From Thiocystis violacea (GTDB lineage: Bacteria; Pseudomonadota; Gammaproteobacteria; Chromatiales; Chromatiaceae), in contig NZ_NRRF01000020.1 in the NCBI RefSeq assembly GCF_016583565.1, positions 1 through 64,000 of the forward strand: a stretch of 64,000 nt of DNA, given 5' to 3'. Both the position numbers and the translations under genes were made by a program. This document shows, piece after piece, positions 15,300 through 24,416 of this stretch. How positions within the stretch are numbered: position 1 is the stretch's first letter; every line of letters starts with the position of its first letter. Under the pieces are notes generated by a model. That model was not told the DNA's origin, searched no databases, and saw only the letters and a list, made by a program, of their open reading frames with translations.

Positions 15300-18200
15300 T
15301 TAGGTTCTTGATCCGGAATAACCCTTCACTTGCGCGATCATATGCTCGAAGGTCGCCTCGAGCGTGCGGGCCAGCCCCGCACCATCGCAGAGTGGACTGT
15401 GACGCATCCGTTCGCGCTGGGTCGCGCGCAGAGCACGACGAGTCTCCACATCGCGCGCCAGGGCGACGACGGTTGCGACATACTCCTCGGCATCGCGCGC
15501 GATCCAGTCGGTGCGTCCGATACCCGCCAAAATGGCCGCGCCCATGCGCCCGCCCATCCAATCGCCGGTCAAGGTGACCAGCGGGACGCCCATCCAGAGG
15601 GCATCGAAGGCGGTGGTGCCGCTGTTCAACGGCAGGGTGTCAAGGGCGATGTCGAGTCGGTCGTATTGGGCCATGTGCTCGGTCCAGGAGCGGTTTTTCC
15701 CCGCAAAGACGAGGCGGTGCTCGGCGATTCCAGCCTCGGCCAGGCAGGCGTGGATACGCTTCTGTGTGGCTGGATCCGTCGCCTTGGCGTCCTTGAGCAG
15801 AAGCCGTGCTTGAGGCAGCGCGTGCAAGACCTTTGCCCACAGCAGCAGGCTCTGCTCGCGCACTTTGTTGAGGTTATTGAAACTGCCGAGCCACAGAGTG
15901 CCGTCAGGGGCGGGCTGCCAGGCGGGTGTCGGGGCATCCTCGGGAATGTCGTAGGCCAGCCAGGGGCGCGGCAGGCGCCACACCTGCTCGGTGAAGCCAT
16001 CATCGAGTGCTTGAGGAACCAGGGTATCGTCGGCCAAGAACCAATCCATTTCGGTGAGTCCGGTCGTGCCGAAGTAGCCGATGTAATGGCATTGCACGGG
16101 GGCGGCCCGCCGCGCGATCACGCCGAGGCGATTGTCTGCCGTGTGGCCGCTGGTATCGATCAAGATGTCGATCCGGTCGGCGCGAATGCGTGCGGCGGCG
16201 TCCTGGTCGCTGAGCCCGACGATGGGTGTCCAGGCATCGGCGAGTGCGCGCAGCGGTGCCGCCTCGGATTCGGACCTGGCCTTGGTTGGATACATCCGCA
16301 CACTGACGCGGCGGCGATCGAGGGCGCGTAGCCAGGGGAGGAGAAATCGGGCCACTGGATGGTTGCCGAGTTCGGCCGAGAGCAAACCAACACGGAGCGG
16401 TCGGCCGGTCTGGCTCGGGATCCTGAAGGTTTGGTGCCGCGCTGTATCGCGCTCATCCGCGCTGAGCACTGCGCGCTCCCAGCACTGGGCCTCGCGGCGC
16501 AAGACAGCTGGCTCGCGGAGTCCCGTATAGGCGAGTGTGAACAGCAGGCTGCTATAAATTCGCTGATTGCCCGGCTCGATCGCCAATGCACGGCGGTAGC
16601 TGTCTTCCGCTTCCTGCAGTCGTCCTAGCGAACTCAATGTCCATCCGAGATTGCTGAGGGCATCGGCATAGTTTGGGCGTAATGCGAGAGCCTGACGATA
16701 ACATTGCTCGGATTCAGCGAGCCGACTGAGGTTGCGAAGCGCGACCCCGAGATTGCAATAAGCGGTAGCGCGCTTGGGATCTAGAGCCAAGGCATCTTGG
16801 TAACTCGCCACCGCCTCGTGAAGGCGGCCCATGTCTTCCAATACATTGCCAAGATTGACGTGCGCCTCGGTGAGTTCCGGATGGCATTCGATGGCCTGGC
16901 GGAAGCTTCGCTCGGCTTCTTGGAGGCGTCCGTGCTCAAGGAGCAGATTGCCTAGGTTGTTGTGGGCTTGGGCATAGCGCGGATTCCAGCGAATCGCTTC
17001 CCGGTAACGCTGTTCGGCCTGCGCGGCCTGACCAAGCCGATGATAGGCGGAGGCTTGGTTATAGAGCGCTCTGACGTGCTTGGGATCGATCTCCAGGGCG
17101 CGGGCAAAGACGCGCACGGCCTCGTCGGTGCGTTCGAGTGTCATCAAGATTCCGCCCCGGATGTTGTCGTTGTCGGGGTCCCTGGGGTTGTGGCGAATCG
17201 CCTGATCGATGGCCTGCAATGCTTCCTCGGGTCTGCCGAGGCGCGTGAGCGCGCTTGCGTAGAGCTTCCATGCGAAACTGTCAGTCGGTGCTCGCTCGAT
17301 GGCTTGTTGCGCTGCGGCCTCAAGCTCGGTGAGGTGGCCGTTTGTGAGTAAGTCGAGCAGTTTGGCGCGCGTATTGCATTCCGTCGATTGAGCCTTGTTG
17401 CGGCGATCGCGCTTTTTTCCCTTTGTCTTATTCGGATGCTTGGCGGAGACCATTGCTGTCCGCGGCATCGCCACGGCATCCGGTGGTGTTGTGCTGCCAA
17501 CGATCGGCGAGCGGCCGTGAGCGTCGCGCTCAATCGGAGAGGATGCCGCTGTTGGACTCGAATCCAGCATCTGCGAGCATGCCTCGACATCCTCCTCTTT
17601 GAGTCCGTGCTGTCGGCCGAGCGCCAAGATCTCGCGCGCGGCGGCGTTCTGTCCCGAGCGATGCAGCGCATCGACATAGGCGAGCCAAAATGCCTCCTGT
17701 GAGGCATCCGCTTCGAGGGCGTGGCGGAGCCATGGCAAGGCTTCGAGCGGCCGTTCAGCCTGTAGGAGAAGCACGCCCAGAAAATGATTGGATTCTGGGT
17801 GCTGGGGATGCGTCTCGAGGATCTCGCGATAGAGCGGCTCCGCATCCTGCAAGTTGCCGGCTTGGTGATACGCGAGCGCTCGAAGCAGGGTTTGCTCGAG
17901 CGTGGGCGGGGAGGGCGCAGCTGGCAGCGGCTCCGTGGGCTGGAGCGAGGCCGTTTGCCGCGTCATTGGTTGTGGCTGCTTTCTGGAAGGGTTCGGCAGA
18001 CGTGCCTCGTCAATAGGCTCGTGCTCGACGTCCATGCCGCGGACGGACGCTGTCGATTGCTGCTCCCACCACTGAGCGAACATCTGCTCGAATGCGTCTT
18101 CGAGTGCGCGCGCCAGCCCAGCGCCGTCGCACAGCGGGCTCTGGCGCATCTGCTCGCGCTGCTCGAAGCGCAGTGCGCGGCGCCTGTCGACATCGCGGGC

Positions 18201-21200
18201 GAGCGCGACGACTTTGGCGACATAGTCCTCGGCATCTTGGGCGATCCACTCCGGGCGATTGAGTCCGGTGAGGATCGCCGCCCCCATGCGTCCGCCCATC
18301 CAATCACAGGCCAGGGTGACCAGCGGAACGCCCATCCAGAGTGCATCGAAGGCGGTGGTGCCGCTGTTCAATGGAAAGGTTTCGAGGGCGATGTCGAGCC
18401 GGTCGTACTGTGCCATGTGCTCGGGCCAAGAGGGTGTCGGCTCGGCGAAGACGAGGCGATGCTCGGCAATCCCTGTCGCGGCCAGGGTGGTGCGAATGCG
18501 CGTTTGCGTGGCCGCGTCCGTGGCCTTGGCTTGCTTGAGCAAGAGCTTCGCTTCCGGAAGCGCCTGCAGGACCTTGGCCCACATCTGTAAGGACTGCTCG
18601 CGGACTTTGGTGAGACTATTGAAACTGCCGAGCCAGAGGGTGCCGTCTGGAGCAGGCTGCCAGGCGGGCTCAGGGGCGTCTTGCGGAATGTCGTAGGCAA
18701 GCCAGGGGCGCGGGAGGCGCCAGACACCTTCGGTGAAGTGCGCATCGAGGCTGGGTGGTACCAGCGTCGCATCGGCGAGGAACCAGTCGATCGCGCTCAG
18801 TCCCGTGGTGCCGAAGTAGCCGACATAGTGGCATTGCACGGGTGCGGCCCGACGCGCCATGACACCGAGACGATTGGCCGCGGTGTGGCCGCTGGTCTCG
18901 ATCAAGATGTCGATCTGGTCGTCGCGAATGCGCGCCGCGGCGTCCTGGTCGCTGAGTCCGATGAGGGGTATCCAGGCATCGGCGAGCGCGCGCAACGGCG
19001 CGGCCTCGGATTCGGGCCTGGCCTTGGTCGGATACATCCACACGCTGAAGCGGCGGCGATCCAATGCGCGCAGCCAGGAGCAGAGGAAGACCGCCACGGC
19101 ATGCTTGCCGAGCTCCGCCGAAAGCAGGCCGAGGCGCAAGGGGCGGCCGGTCGGAGGTGGCGGCGCGAAGGCTCGGTGCCGTGCGGCCTCGCGCTCGGTG
19201 CTGCTGAGCACGGCTTGCTCCCAGCCCTCGGTTTCGTGCCGCAAGGCCGTTGGCTCGCGCAAGCCCGTGTAAGCCAGCGTGAATAGGAAGTTGCTATGAA
19301 TGTTCGGATTGTCGGGCTCGATCGACAGTGCGCGACGGTAGCTGTCTTCGGCTTCGCGGAGTCGTCCTAGGTGTTGCAGGGTCAAGCCGAGATGATTGTG
19401 TGCGAAATGATAGTCTTCTTTAATTGCAAGGGCACGACGCAAGATCCTTTCGGACTCTTCAAGTTTTCCCCAGTCACGGTATAGGCCGCCAAGATTGCAT
19501 AAAGTCATCAAATTCTCTGGATCGAGGGATAATGCGTTCTGATAACAGCTTTCCGCTTCCGAAAGAAATTTGAGGTTCGTGAGAACTTGACCGAGCAGAT
19601 TATGCGCGTCGATAGACTTTGGGTTGATCGCGAGGGCGGAGCGAAGACTGCGCTCGGCTTCAGCGAGGCGACCTGTCTTGCCGAGTAGAGCTCCCAGGCC
19701 AATGTGGGCGGGGTCGTATTCCGGATTCAGTGCGATCGCGTGACGATAATCGCTTTCAGCCGCACTCCATCTCCCCAAGGCGCTGTTTACATTCGCCCTA
19801 TTATGGAAAACCCCGGCCTGTGACGGCATCAGGGCAATTGCTTTGTCGAATTCCGCCAACGCCTGATCGTTCTTGTCGAGACTGCTCAAGAGACAACCGT
19901 ACAGTTTATGCGTGTCGGCGTCCGTGTCGTTCAATGACACCGCCTGTTCGAGCGCGACCAGTGCTTCGTCGGCTCGGCCGATTCGCATCAATACGCCGCC
20001 GTACATTTTCCATGCGAAGCCATCCGCTGGTGACTGTTCCGTGGCTCTGCGGGCAGCGATCTCGAGCTCGCTCAATGCCCCTGTCTCCCACAGGCGTATC
20101 AACGTCTCGTGGTCGTGCTTGCTCAAGATAACCTCCATGCGGCCATGGCTATTCGCTTTGGCTGCCTTTCCCTCGGCGCTTATCGCCTTGACGCGCGGAC
20201 CTGTTAGGCGGCCTTTGGCTTGCTGCTCCGACGCCTGATCGAACATCTGCTCGAAGGCGTCTTCGAGCGCGCGCGCTAGTCCCTCGCCATCGCAGAGCGG
20301 ACTTTGGCGCATCCGTTCGCGCTGGGTCGCGCGCAGGGCACGGCGGGTTTCCAGATCGCGCGCCAAGGTCACGACAGTGGCGACATAGTCCTCCGCGTTG
20401 CGTGCGATCCAGTCGGTGCGTCCGATCGCGGTCAGGATGGCCGCGCCCATGCGTCCGCCCATCCAATCGCCGGCCAAGGTGACCAGCGGAACGCCCATCC
20501 AGAGTGCGTCGAAGGCGGTGGTGCCGCTGTTCATCGGCAGGGTGTCGAGGGCGATGTCGACCCGGTCGTAGTGCGTCATGTGCTCATGCCAGGCCGGTGA
20601 GCGTCCGGCGAAGACCACTCGCTGCGGGTCGATTCCGGCCTCGCTGAGGCCGGCACGGATCCGGGTCTGAGTGGCGAGATCCTCTGCTTTGGCGTCCTTG
20701 AGCAGGAGGCGTGCCTCTGGGAGGGCATGCAGCACCTTGGCCCAGAGCCTCAGGCTGTCCTCGCGGACCTTGTTGAGGTTGTTGAAACTGCCGAGCCAGA
20801 GGGTGCCGTCGGGATCTGGCTGCCAGGCCGGCTGCGGGGCGTCCTCCAGCGGATCGTAGGCCAGCCAGGGACGCGGCAGGCGCCACACCTGCTCGGTGAA
20901 GTGCGCGTCCAGCTCTGGCGGGATCAGGGTCTCATCGGCCAGAAACCAATCCATCTCGGTTAGTCCGGTGCTGGCGAAGTAGCCGATGTAATGGCATTGC
21001 ACGGGTGCGGCGCGGTGGGCAACGACTCCCAGGCGGTTGTCGGCGGTGTGGCCGCTGGTGTCGATGAGGATGTCGATCGCGTCGGCGCGGATGCGCTCGG
21101 CGGCCTCGCTGTCGCTCAGGCCGACCAGGGGCGTCCAGGCATCGGCGAGCGCGCGCAGGGCGGCCACCTTGGGCTCCCGCCGTGCCTTGGTGGGATACAT

Positions 21201-22931
21201 GATCAGGGTGATGCGGGTGCGGTCGAGGGCGCGCAGCCAGGGCAGTAGAAAGTGGGCGACCGCATGTTGTCCCAGCTCTGCCGACAGTAGTCCGACGCGC
21301 AGTGGGCGTTCCTCTAGATGGGGAAGCGCGAAGCGTCGATGGTGGGCAGTGTCGCGCTCGGCTTGACTCAGGATTGCGTGCTCCCAGCCTTCGGCCTCGC
21401 GTCGGAGTGATGCCGGGTCAGCATATCCGGTGTAGGCCAGGGTGAAGAGGAGGTTGCTGTAGACCTTGGGGTCATTCGGCTGGATGGCCAGGGCGCGGCG
21501 GTAGCTGGCCTCCGCCTCGGTTCGTCGAGCCAGATCCTCGAGCACCATGCCAAGGTTGTAGTGCGCCTTTGCGTGGTTCGGATCCAGCGCCAGGGCGCGA
21601 CGCAAGCTCGTTTCCGCATCGTTTAGGTGGCCCAGGTCTTGTAGCGCCCGCCCTAAATTGCTATGCGCCTCGGTGAGGTTGTGGTTCAACGTCAAGGCGC
21701 GACGGTAGCTCTGCTCCGCCTTGTCATGTCGCCCCAGATATTGGAGTACATTGCCTAGGTTGTTGTGCGCTTCCGCAAACTCCGGTGCGACTTCCAGCAA
21801 GTGCCGGAGCACGTCCATCGCCTCAGGTTGTCGGCCGAGCTCGGTGAGCAGGTTGCCGAGGTTGTTGAGCGATTCGATGTTGTCTGGTGCGAGGGAGAGC
21901 GCTTGGCGGCAGGATGCCTCTGCCTCGGACAGCCGACCCTGATGCTTGAGGGCTAGGGTCAGTTTGCAGTGTGTCTCGAAACTCTCGGGGTTCAGGCTTA
22001 GCGAGCGTCGATAAGACGCTTCCGCCTCTGTCGAACGGCCTAGATCCTGGAGCAGCACGCCGAAGTTGAAGTGCGCTTCGGCATAGTCCGGTTTCAGTGC
22101 CAGGGCTTGGCGATAAGCTTCCAGGGCATCATCCGAATGGCCGCGCGCTTTGAGGATGCCGCCCATTGCGTTCTGGAGTTCCGCGTCGCGCGGAGTGAGG
22201 AAAACAGCTCTGCGGAGCGCGGCGAGTGCCGCTTCGCCTTGCTCAAGCTTGAGGAGTGCGCTACCCAAGACCTTCCAGGCGAAACCATCTGCCGGGTACT
22301 GCTCCGTGAGCTGTCGCGCACCTGCTTCCAGCTCGACGAAATTCCCTATTCGAAAGAGTTCGATCAGCCGTTGACGCTGCTTCGATGTCGTGTAGAACGC
22401 CTGCTGGACGGTCTCATGCGCCTCTTCGCACTGGCTGCCCTGGGCGTCTTGACGCAGGCGCTCTGAATCTCTCTCTTCCTCCGGGCAGGGGGGCGCGTGG
22501 GAGCCGACCAAAGGTACCCGTTGGGTTTCATGCTCCGCCGGTCGTGCATCGCGATGCGCCTCGGGGCTCGGGCTGCGCTCGAGCTGACGCGAAAGGGCTT
22601 CGACGTCTGACGCGCTGAGACCGTTTTTTTGCCCCAGGGTCAGTAGGGCTTGCGCGGCCTCTGGTCGCCCGGCTTGATACAAGCCAGTTGCGTAGCTGAG
22701 CCAGTAGTGCGGTTGTGCGAGGTTCGATTCCAGTGCCGCCTTCAGCCATGGAAGGGCTTCGGCGGCCTGGCCAGTCGCTGCGAGTAGCAGCCCAAGGTGG
22801 TGGTTGGCCTCGGCGTGATCGGGCTGTGCTTCCAGGATGGCGCGATACAAGGGCTCGGCTTTCTGCAAATGACCGGAAAGGTGATGCTCGACGGCTTGTT
22901 CTAGAAGTTGGTCGAGGGTGAACTCGGGCAT
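15300..22931 (-). CDS. Giant TPR protein with three SPINDLY/OGT-type (GT41) glycosyltransferase modules
   Basis: An uninterrupted 2543-residue protein made of three units, each TPR repeats followed by a GT41 domain. TPRs are at about 1-535, 925-1255 and 1655-2170; GT41 domains at about 540-905, 1260-1625 and 2175-2540. Each has the OGT catalytic histidine (H556, H1277, H2191 in ELGxH) and the nucleotide-binding lysine (K721, K1442, K2356 in FNxLxK), always exactly 165 residues apart. Each also has the SGTTAFDALWMGVPLVTL loop. That loop has GTT where human OGT has GHTT, as in SPINDLY, which uses GDP-fucose; the donor here is unknown. GT41 enzymes glycosylate Ser/Thr (in SPINDLY, fucosylate) on proteins bound by the TPR superhelix. 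Usual bacterial length is 500-800 aa. Location beside fliC suggests a flagellin O-glycosyltransferase. Confidence 0.93.
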   Translation of the reverse strand: MPEFTLDQLLEQAVEHHLSGHLQKAEPLYRAILEAQPDHAEANHHLGLLLAATGQAAEALPWLKAALESNLAQPHYWLSYATGLYQAGRPEAAQALLTLGQKNGLSASDVEALSRQLERSPSPEAHRDARPAEHETQRVPLVGSHAPPCPEEERDSERLRQDAQGSQCEEAHETVQQAFYTTSKQRQRLIELFRIGNFVELEAGARQLTEQYPADGFAWKVLGSALLKLEQGEAALAALRRAVFLTPRDAELQNAMGGILKARGHSDDALEAYRQALALKPDYAEAHFNFGVLLQDLGRSTEAEASYRRSLSLNPESFETHCKLTLALKHQGRLSEAEASCRQALSLAPDNIESLNNLGNLLTELGRQPEAMDVLRHLLEVAPEFAEAHNNLGNVLQYLGRHDKAEQSYRRALTLNHNLTEAHSNLGRALQDLGHLNDAETSLRRALALDPNHAKAHYNLGMVLEDLARRTEAEASYRRALAIQPNDPKVYSNLLFTLAYTGYADPASLRREAEGWEHAILSQAERDTAHHRRFALPHLEERPLRVGLLSAELGQHAVAHFLLPWLRALDRTRITLIMYPTKARREPKVAALRALADAWTPLVGLSDSEAAERIRADAIDILIDTSGHTADNRLGVVAHRAAPVQCHYIGYFASTGLTEMDWFLADETLIPPELDAHFTEQVWRLPRPWLAYDPLEDAPQPAWQPDPDGTLWLGSFNNLNKVREDSLRLWAKVLHALPEARLLLKDAKAEDLATQTRIRAGLSEAGIDPQRVVFAGRSPAWHEHMTHYDRVDIALDTLPMNSGTTAFDALWMGVPLVTLAGDWMGGRMGAAILTAIGRTDWIARNAEDYVATVVTLARDLETRRALRATQRERMRQSPLCDGEGLARALEDAFEQMFDQASEQQAKGRLTGPRVKAISAEGKAAKANSHGRMEVILSKHDHETLIRLWETGALSELEIAARRATEQSPADGFAWKMYGGVLMRIGRADEALVALEQAVSLNDTDADTHKLYGCLLSSLDKNDQALAEFDKAIALMPSQAGVFHNRANVNSALGRWSAAESDYRHAIALNPEYDPAHIGLGALLGKTGRLAEAERSLRSALAINPKSIDAHNLLGQVLTNLKFLSEAESCYQNALSLDPENLMTLCNLGGLYRDWGKLEESERILRRALAIKEDYHFAHNHLGLTLQHLGRLREAEDSYRRALSIEPDNPNIHSNFLFTLAYTGLREPTALRHETEGWEQAVLSSTEREAARHRAFAPPPPTGRPLRLGLLSAELGKHAVAVFLCSWLRALDRRRFSVWMYPTKARPESEAAPLRALADAWIPLIGLSDQDAAARIRDDQIDILIETSGHTAANRLGVMARRAAPVQCHYVGYFGTTGLSAIDWFLADATLVPPSLDAHFTEGVWRLPRPWLAYDIPQDAPEPAWQPAPDGTLWLGSFNSLTKVREQSLQMWAKVLQALPEAKLLLKQAKATDAATQTRIRTTLAATGIAEHRLVFAEPTPSWPEHMAQYDRLDIALETFPLNSGTTAFDALWMGVPLVTLACDWMGGRMGAAILTGLNRPEWIAQDAEDYVAKVVALARDVDRRRALRFEQREQMRQSPLCDGAGLARALEDAFEQMFAQWWEQQSTASVRGMDVEHEPIDEARLPNPSRKQPQPMTRQTASLQPTEPLPAAPSPPTLEQTLLRALAYHQAGNLQDAEPLYREILETHPQHPESNHFLGVLLLQAERPLEALPWLRHALEADASQEAFWLAYVDALHRSGQNAAAREILALGRQHGLKEEDVEACSQMLDSSPTAASSPIERDAHGRSPIVGSTTPPDAVAMPRTAMVSAKHPNKTKGKKRDRRNKAQSTECNTRAKLLDLLTNGHLTELEAAAQQAIERAPTDSFAWKLYASALTRLGRPEEALQAIDQAIRHNPRDPDNDNIRGGILMTLERTDEAVRVFARALEIDPKHVRALYNQASAYHRLGQAAQAEQRYREAIRWNPRYAQAHNNLGNLLLEHGRLQEAERSFRQAIECHPELTEAHVNLGNVLEDMGRLHEAVASYQDALALDPKRATAYCNLGVALRNLSRLAESEQCYRQALALRPNYADALSNLGWTLSSLGRLQEAEDSYRRALAIEPGNQRIYSSLLFTLAYTGLREPAVLRREAQCWERAVLSADERDTARHQTFRIPSQTGRPLRVGLLSAELGNHPVARFLLPWLRALDRRRVSVRMYPTKARSESEAAPLRALADAWTPIVGLSDQDAAARIRADRIDILIDTSGHTADNRLGVIARRAAPVQCHYIGYFGTTGLTEMDWFLADDTLVPQALDDGFTEQVWRLPRPWLAYDIPEDAPTPAWQPAPDGTLWLGSFNNLNKVREQSLLLWAKVLHALPQARLLLKDAKATDPATQKRIHACLAEAGIAEHRLVFAGKNRSWTEHMAQYDRLDIALDTLPLNSGTTAFDALWMGVPLVTLTGDWMGGRMGAAILAGIGRTDWIARDAEEYVATVVALARDVETRRALRATQRERMRHSPLCDGAGLARTLEATFEHMIAQVKGYSGSRT

Positions 22932-23379
22932 GTGATCGGTGTCCCGTTTTCTGCGTTTCGAGAGGCTCGCTTCGTCTTGGCAAGTGGGGGAGGGCGACCG
23001 TGGCTTGATCCTCGTGGCTTTGAAACAGTCAGCACGGTTCCCTTTGTCTCGCTGTCGTTAAGCAGGAAATGCGCCTGTTTTCTTCTGCAGTGATTTCTTG
23101 ATGGTGCTTGGTTCTGAGAATGGGGCTCGATGCCTAAGCCGTTGAAACCGAGCGGCATGCACGATCCTGATCGACGCATTCGAGTGTCCGTAAATCCGAG
23201 AGTTGAGCATGCTTCGCGAGCTACGAGCTAAAGAAAACTGCCACACCGCCGTTACCTGGGCTGTGAGTGCAGCAGGTCAGGTCAGGTGGCTACGTCCGAA
23301 GATCTGACGAGCGCGGCCCTTCGAAGGGTTCCGGTGATTCTGCCTTGCTTCGACAGTGAGCGAGAGAAAGAGAGCGTCT
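22932..23379. other. Divergent intergenic region between the GT41 gene and flaG-like gene
   Basis: No gene recognised over about 450 bp. It must hold the promoters for the giant gene (minus) and for the plus-strand flaG-fliS-GGDEF group. I see no clean sigma-28 or sigma-54 match. A short direct repeat CAGGTCAGGTCAGGTGG lies near 23273-23289. Base composition is lower in GC around 23040-23110. Confidence 0.5.
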
Positions 23380-23805
23380 ATGTCAGAGAAATCGATACCT
23401 GTCGGACTGGATGTCAAGAAATCGTCGCTAAACACGGTCTCTGGACTGACTGGTGCCAAGAGTCGTCAAACAGTCGGCGACGTGACCGCGCTCGAGTTCC
23501 TCCGGCAGCGGCAGCGGCCTTTGGAGCGGGGTGCCAACCCTCAGGCTTCGGGGTCCTTCAGTTTGGCGGAGCTTCATCGACGGTCGGCGCAGCCGCTGCG
23601 TTTCGTCGAGCTGCTCTCCGATCATCTCCAGCGGGTTCGGCGGAGGATCGAATGCGCGTCCGATGCGGAGACAGGGCGGATCGTCATCCGCGTGATCGAC
23701 CGGGCCAGCCACGAGGTCGTTCGCGAGATCCCGTTCGAGGAAGCCCTGGCATGCCTGGGGCCTGTGTTTAAGCGGGGGCGCATCGATTGGAGTCGTCTGA
23801 CCTGA
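23380..23805 (+). CDS. Second FlaG-like protein
   Basis: A 141-residue protein with a variable N-terminal half and a conserved C-terminal FlaG-type domain: FVELLSDHLQRVRRRIECA, then GRIVIRVIDRASHEVVREIP, the same beta-hairpin-plus-IP ending seen in FlaG at 7586-8026. The start is ATG 23380 after AAAGAGAG; a GTG at 23356 is an alternative. It precedes fliS by 71 bp. It has little sequence identity to the other FlaG outside the domain, so it is an old paralogue rather than a recent copy. Confidence 0.75.
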   Translation: MSEKSIPVGLDVKKSSLNTVSGLTGAKSRQTVGDVTALEFLRQRQRPLERGANPQASGSFSLAELHRRSAQPLRFVELLSDHLQRVRRRIECASDAETGRIVIRVIDRASHEVVREIPFEEALACLGPVFKRGRIDWSRLT

Positions 23806-23876
23806 CGGCTGAACCAGTCGAGGCGAAGGCCCATCAAAGAGTCAATTCATCGCCACTCTTTCAGGAGTGAGGAACC

Positions 23877-24278
23877 ATGTACGCCATGCGCAGAGAGATC
23901 AATAGCTATCGTGAGTCGGGTCACTTCGCCGAGGCGGCCGTCGCCGATCCGCATCGCCTGATTCAGATGCTGTTCGAGGCCACGCTTGAGAGCATTGCGG
24001 TCGCGCGCGGTGCGATCGCGAACGGCAATCTCAGGGCCAAGGGCGAGCAGTTGGGTCGGGCGATCTCGATCATCAATGGGCTGGCGGGCATGCTCGACCA
24101 TGAGAAGGGCGGCGAGTTGGCGGGACAGTTGGCGGCGCTCTACGACTATATGGCCAGACGCCTGCTCGAGGGCAGTGCCAAGAACGACGCGGAGGCGCTG
24201 AGCGAGGTCGCTCGTCTGCTGCGCGAGATCAAGTCCGGTTGGGATGCCGTGCCCGAGCAGCTGCGCCGCGCGATCTGA
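23877..24278 (+). CDS. fliS: Flagellar export chaperone FliS
   Basis: This 133-residue all-helical protein has the FliS signature: INSYRESGHFAEAAVADPHR, LIQMLFEATLESIAVARGAI, INGLAGMLDHEKGGELA and LYDYMARRLLEGS. FliS binds the C-terminal tail of flagellin in the cytoplasm and prevents premature polymerisation. It normally follows fliD; here it is on the opposite strand, 16 kb away, with flaG-like upstream and a GGDEF gene downstream. The start ATG follows GAGGAACC. Confidence 0.95.
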   Translation: MYAMRREINSYRESGHFAEAAVADPHRLIQMLFEATLESIAVARGAIANGNLRAKGEQLGRAISIINGLAGMLDHEKGGELAGQLAALYDYMARRLLEGSAKNDAEALSEVARLLREIKSGWDAVPEQLRRAI

Positions 24279-24390
24279 GGTCGAGACGACGTCATGCCGA
24301 GCACTTGCTTACAGAGCACAAGAACGACGGAAACCCGTCACCTCGTTCGACGGCGTTGTCTACCACTCTGTTCTAAAAGCAAAAAATTCG

Positions 24391-24407
24391 TGGCACGCCA
24401 TTCGCTT
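24391..24407 (+). promoter_or_regulatory. Candidate sigma-54 promoter
   Basis: TGGCACGCCATTCGCTT matches the -24/-12 consensus TGGCACG-N4-TTGCW with one mismatch, and the GG-to-GC spacing of ten bases is exact. Transcription would start near 24417, the first likely ATG of the GGDEF gene. That favours the later start at 24513, or leaderless translation. Confidence 0.5.
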
Positions 24408-24416
24408 GAACATGGC

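Noticed and set aside
20139..20141. Internal ATG at the start of GT41 module 2 as a separate gene start
   Set aside because: No ribosome binding site precedes it and the frame is open across it; one long protein is simpler.
22700..22740. GGTTCGATTCC resembling a tRNA T arm
   Set aside because: It lies inside the TPR coding region and no acceptor, D or anticodon stem can be formed around it.
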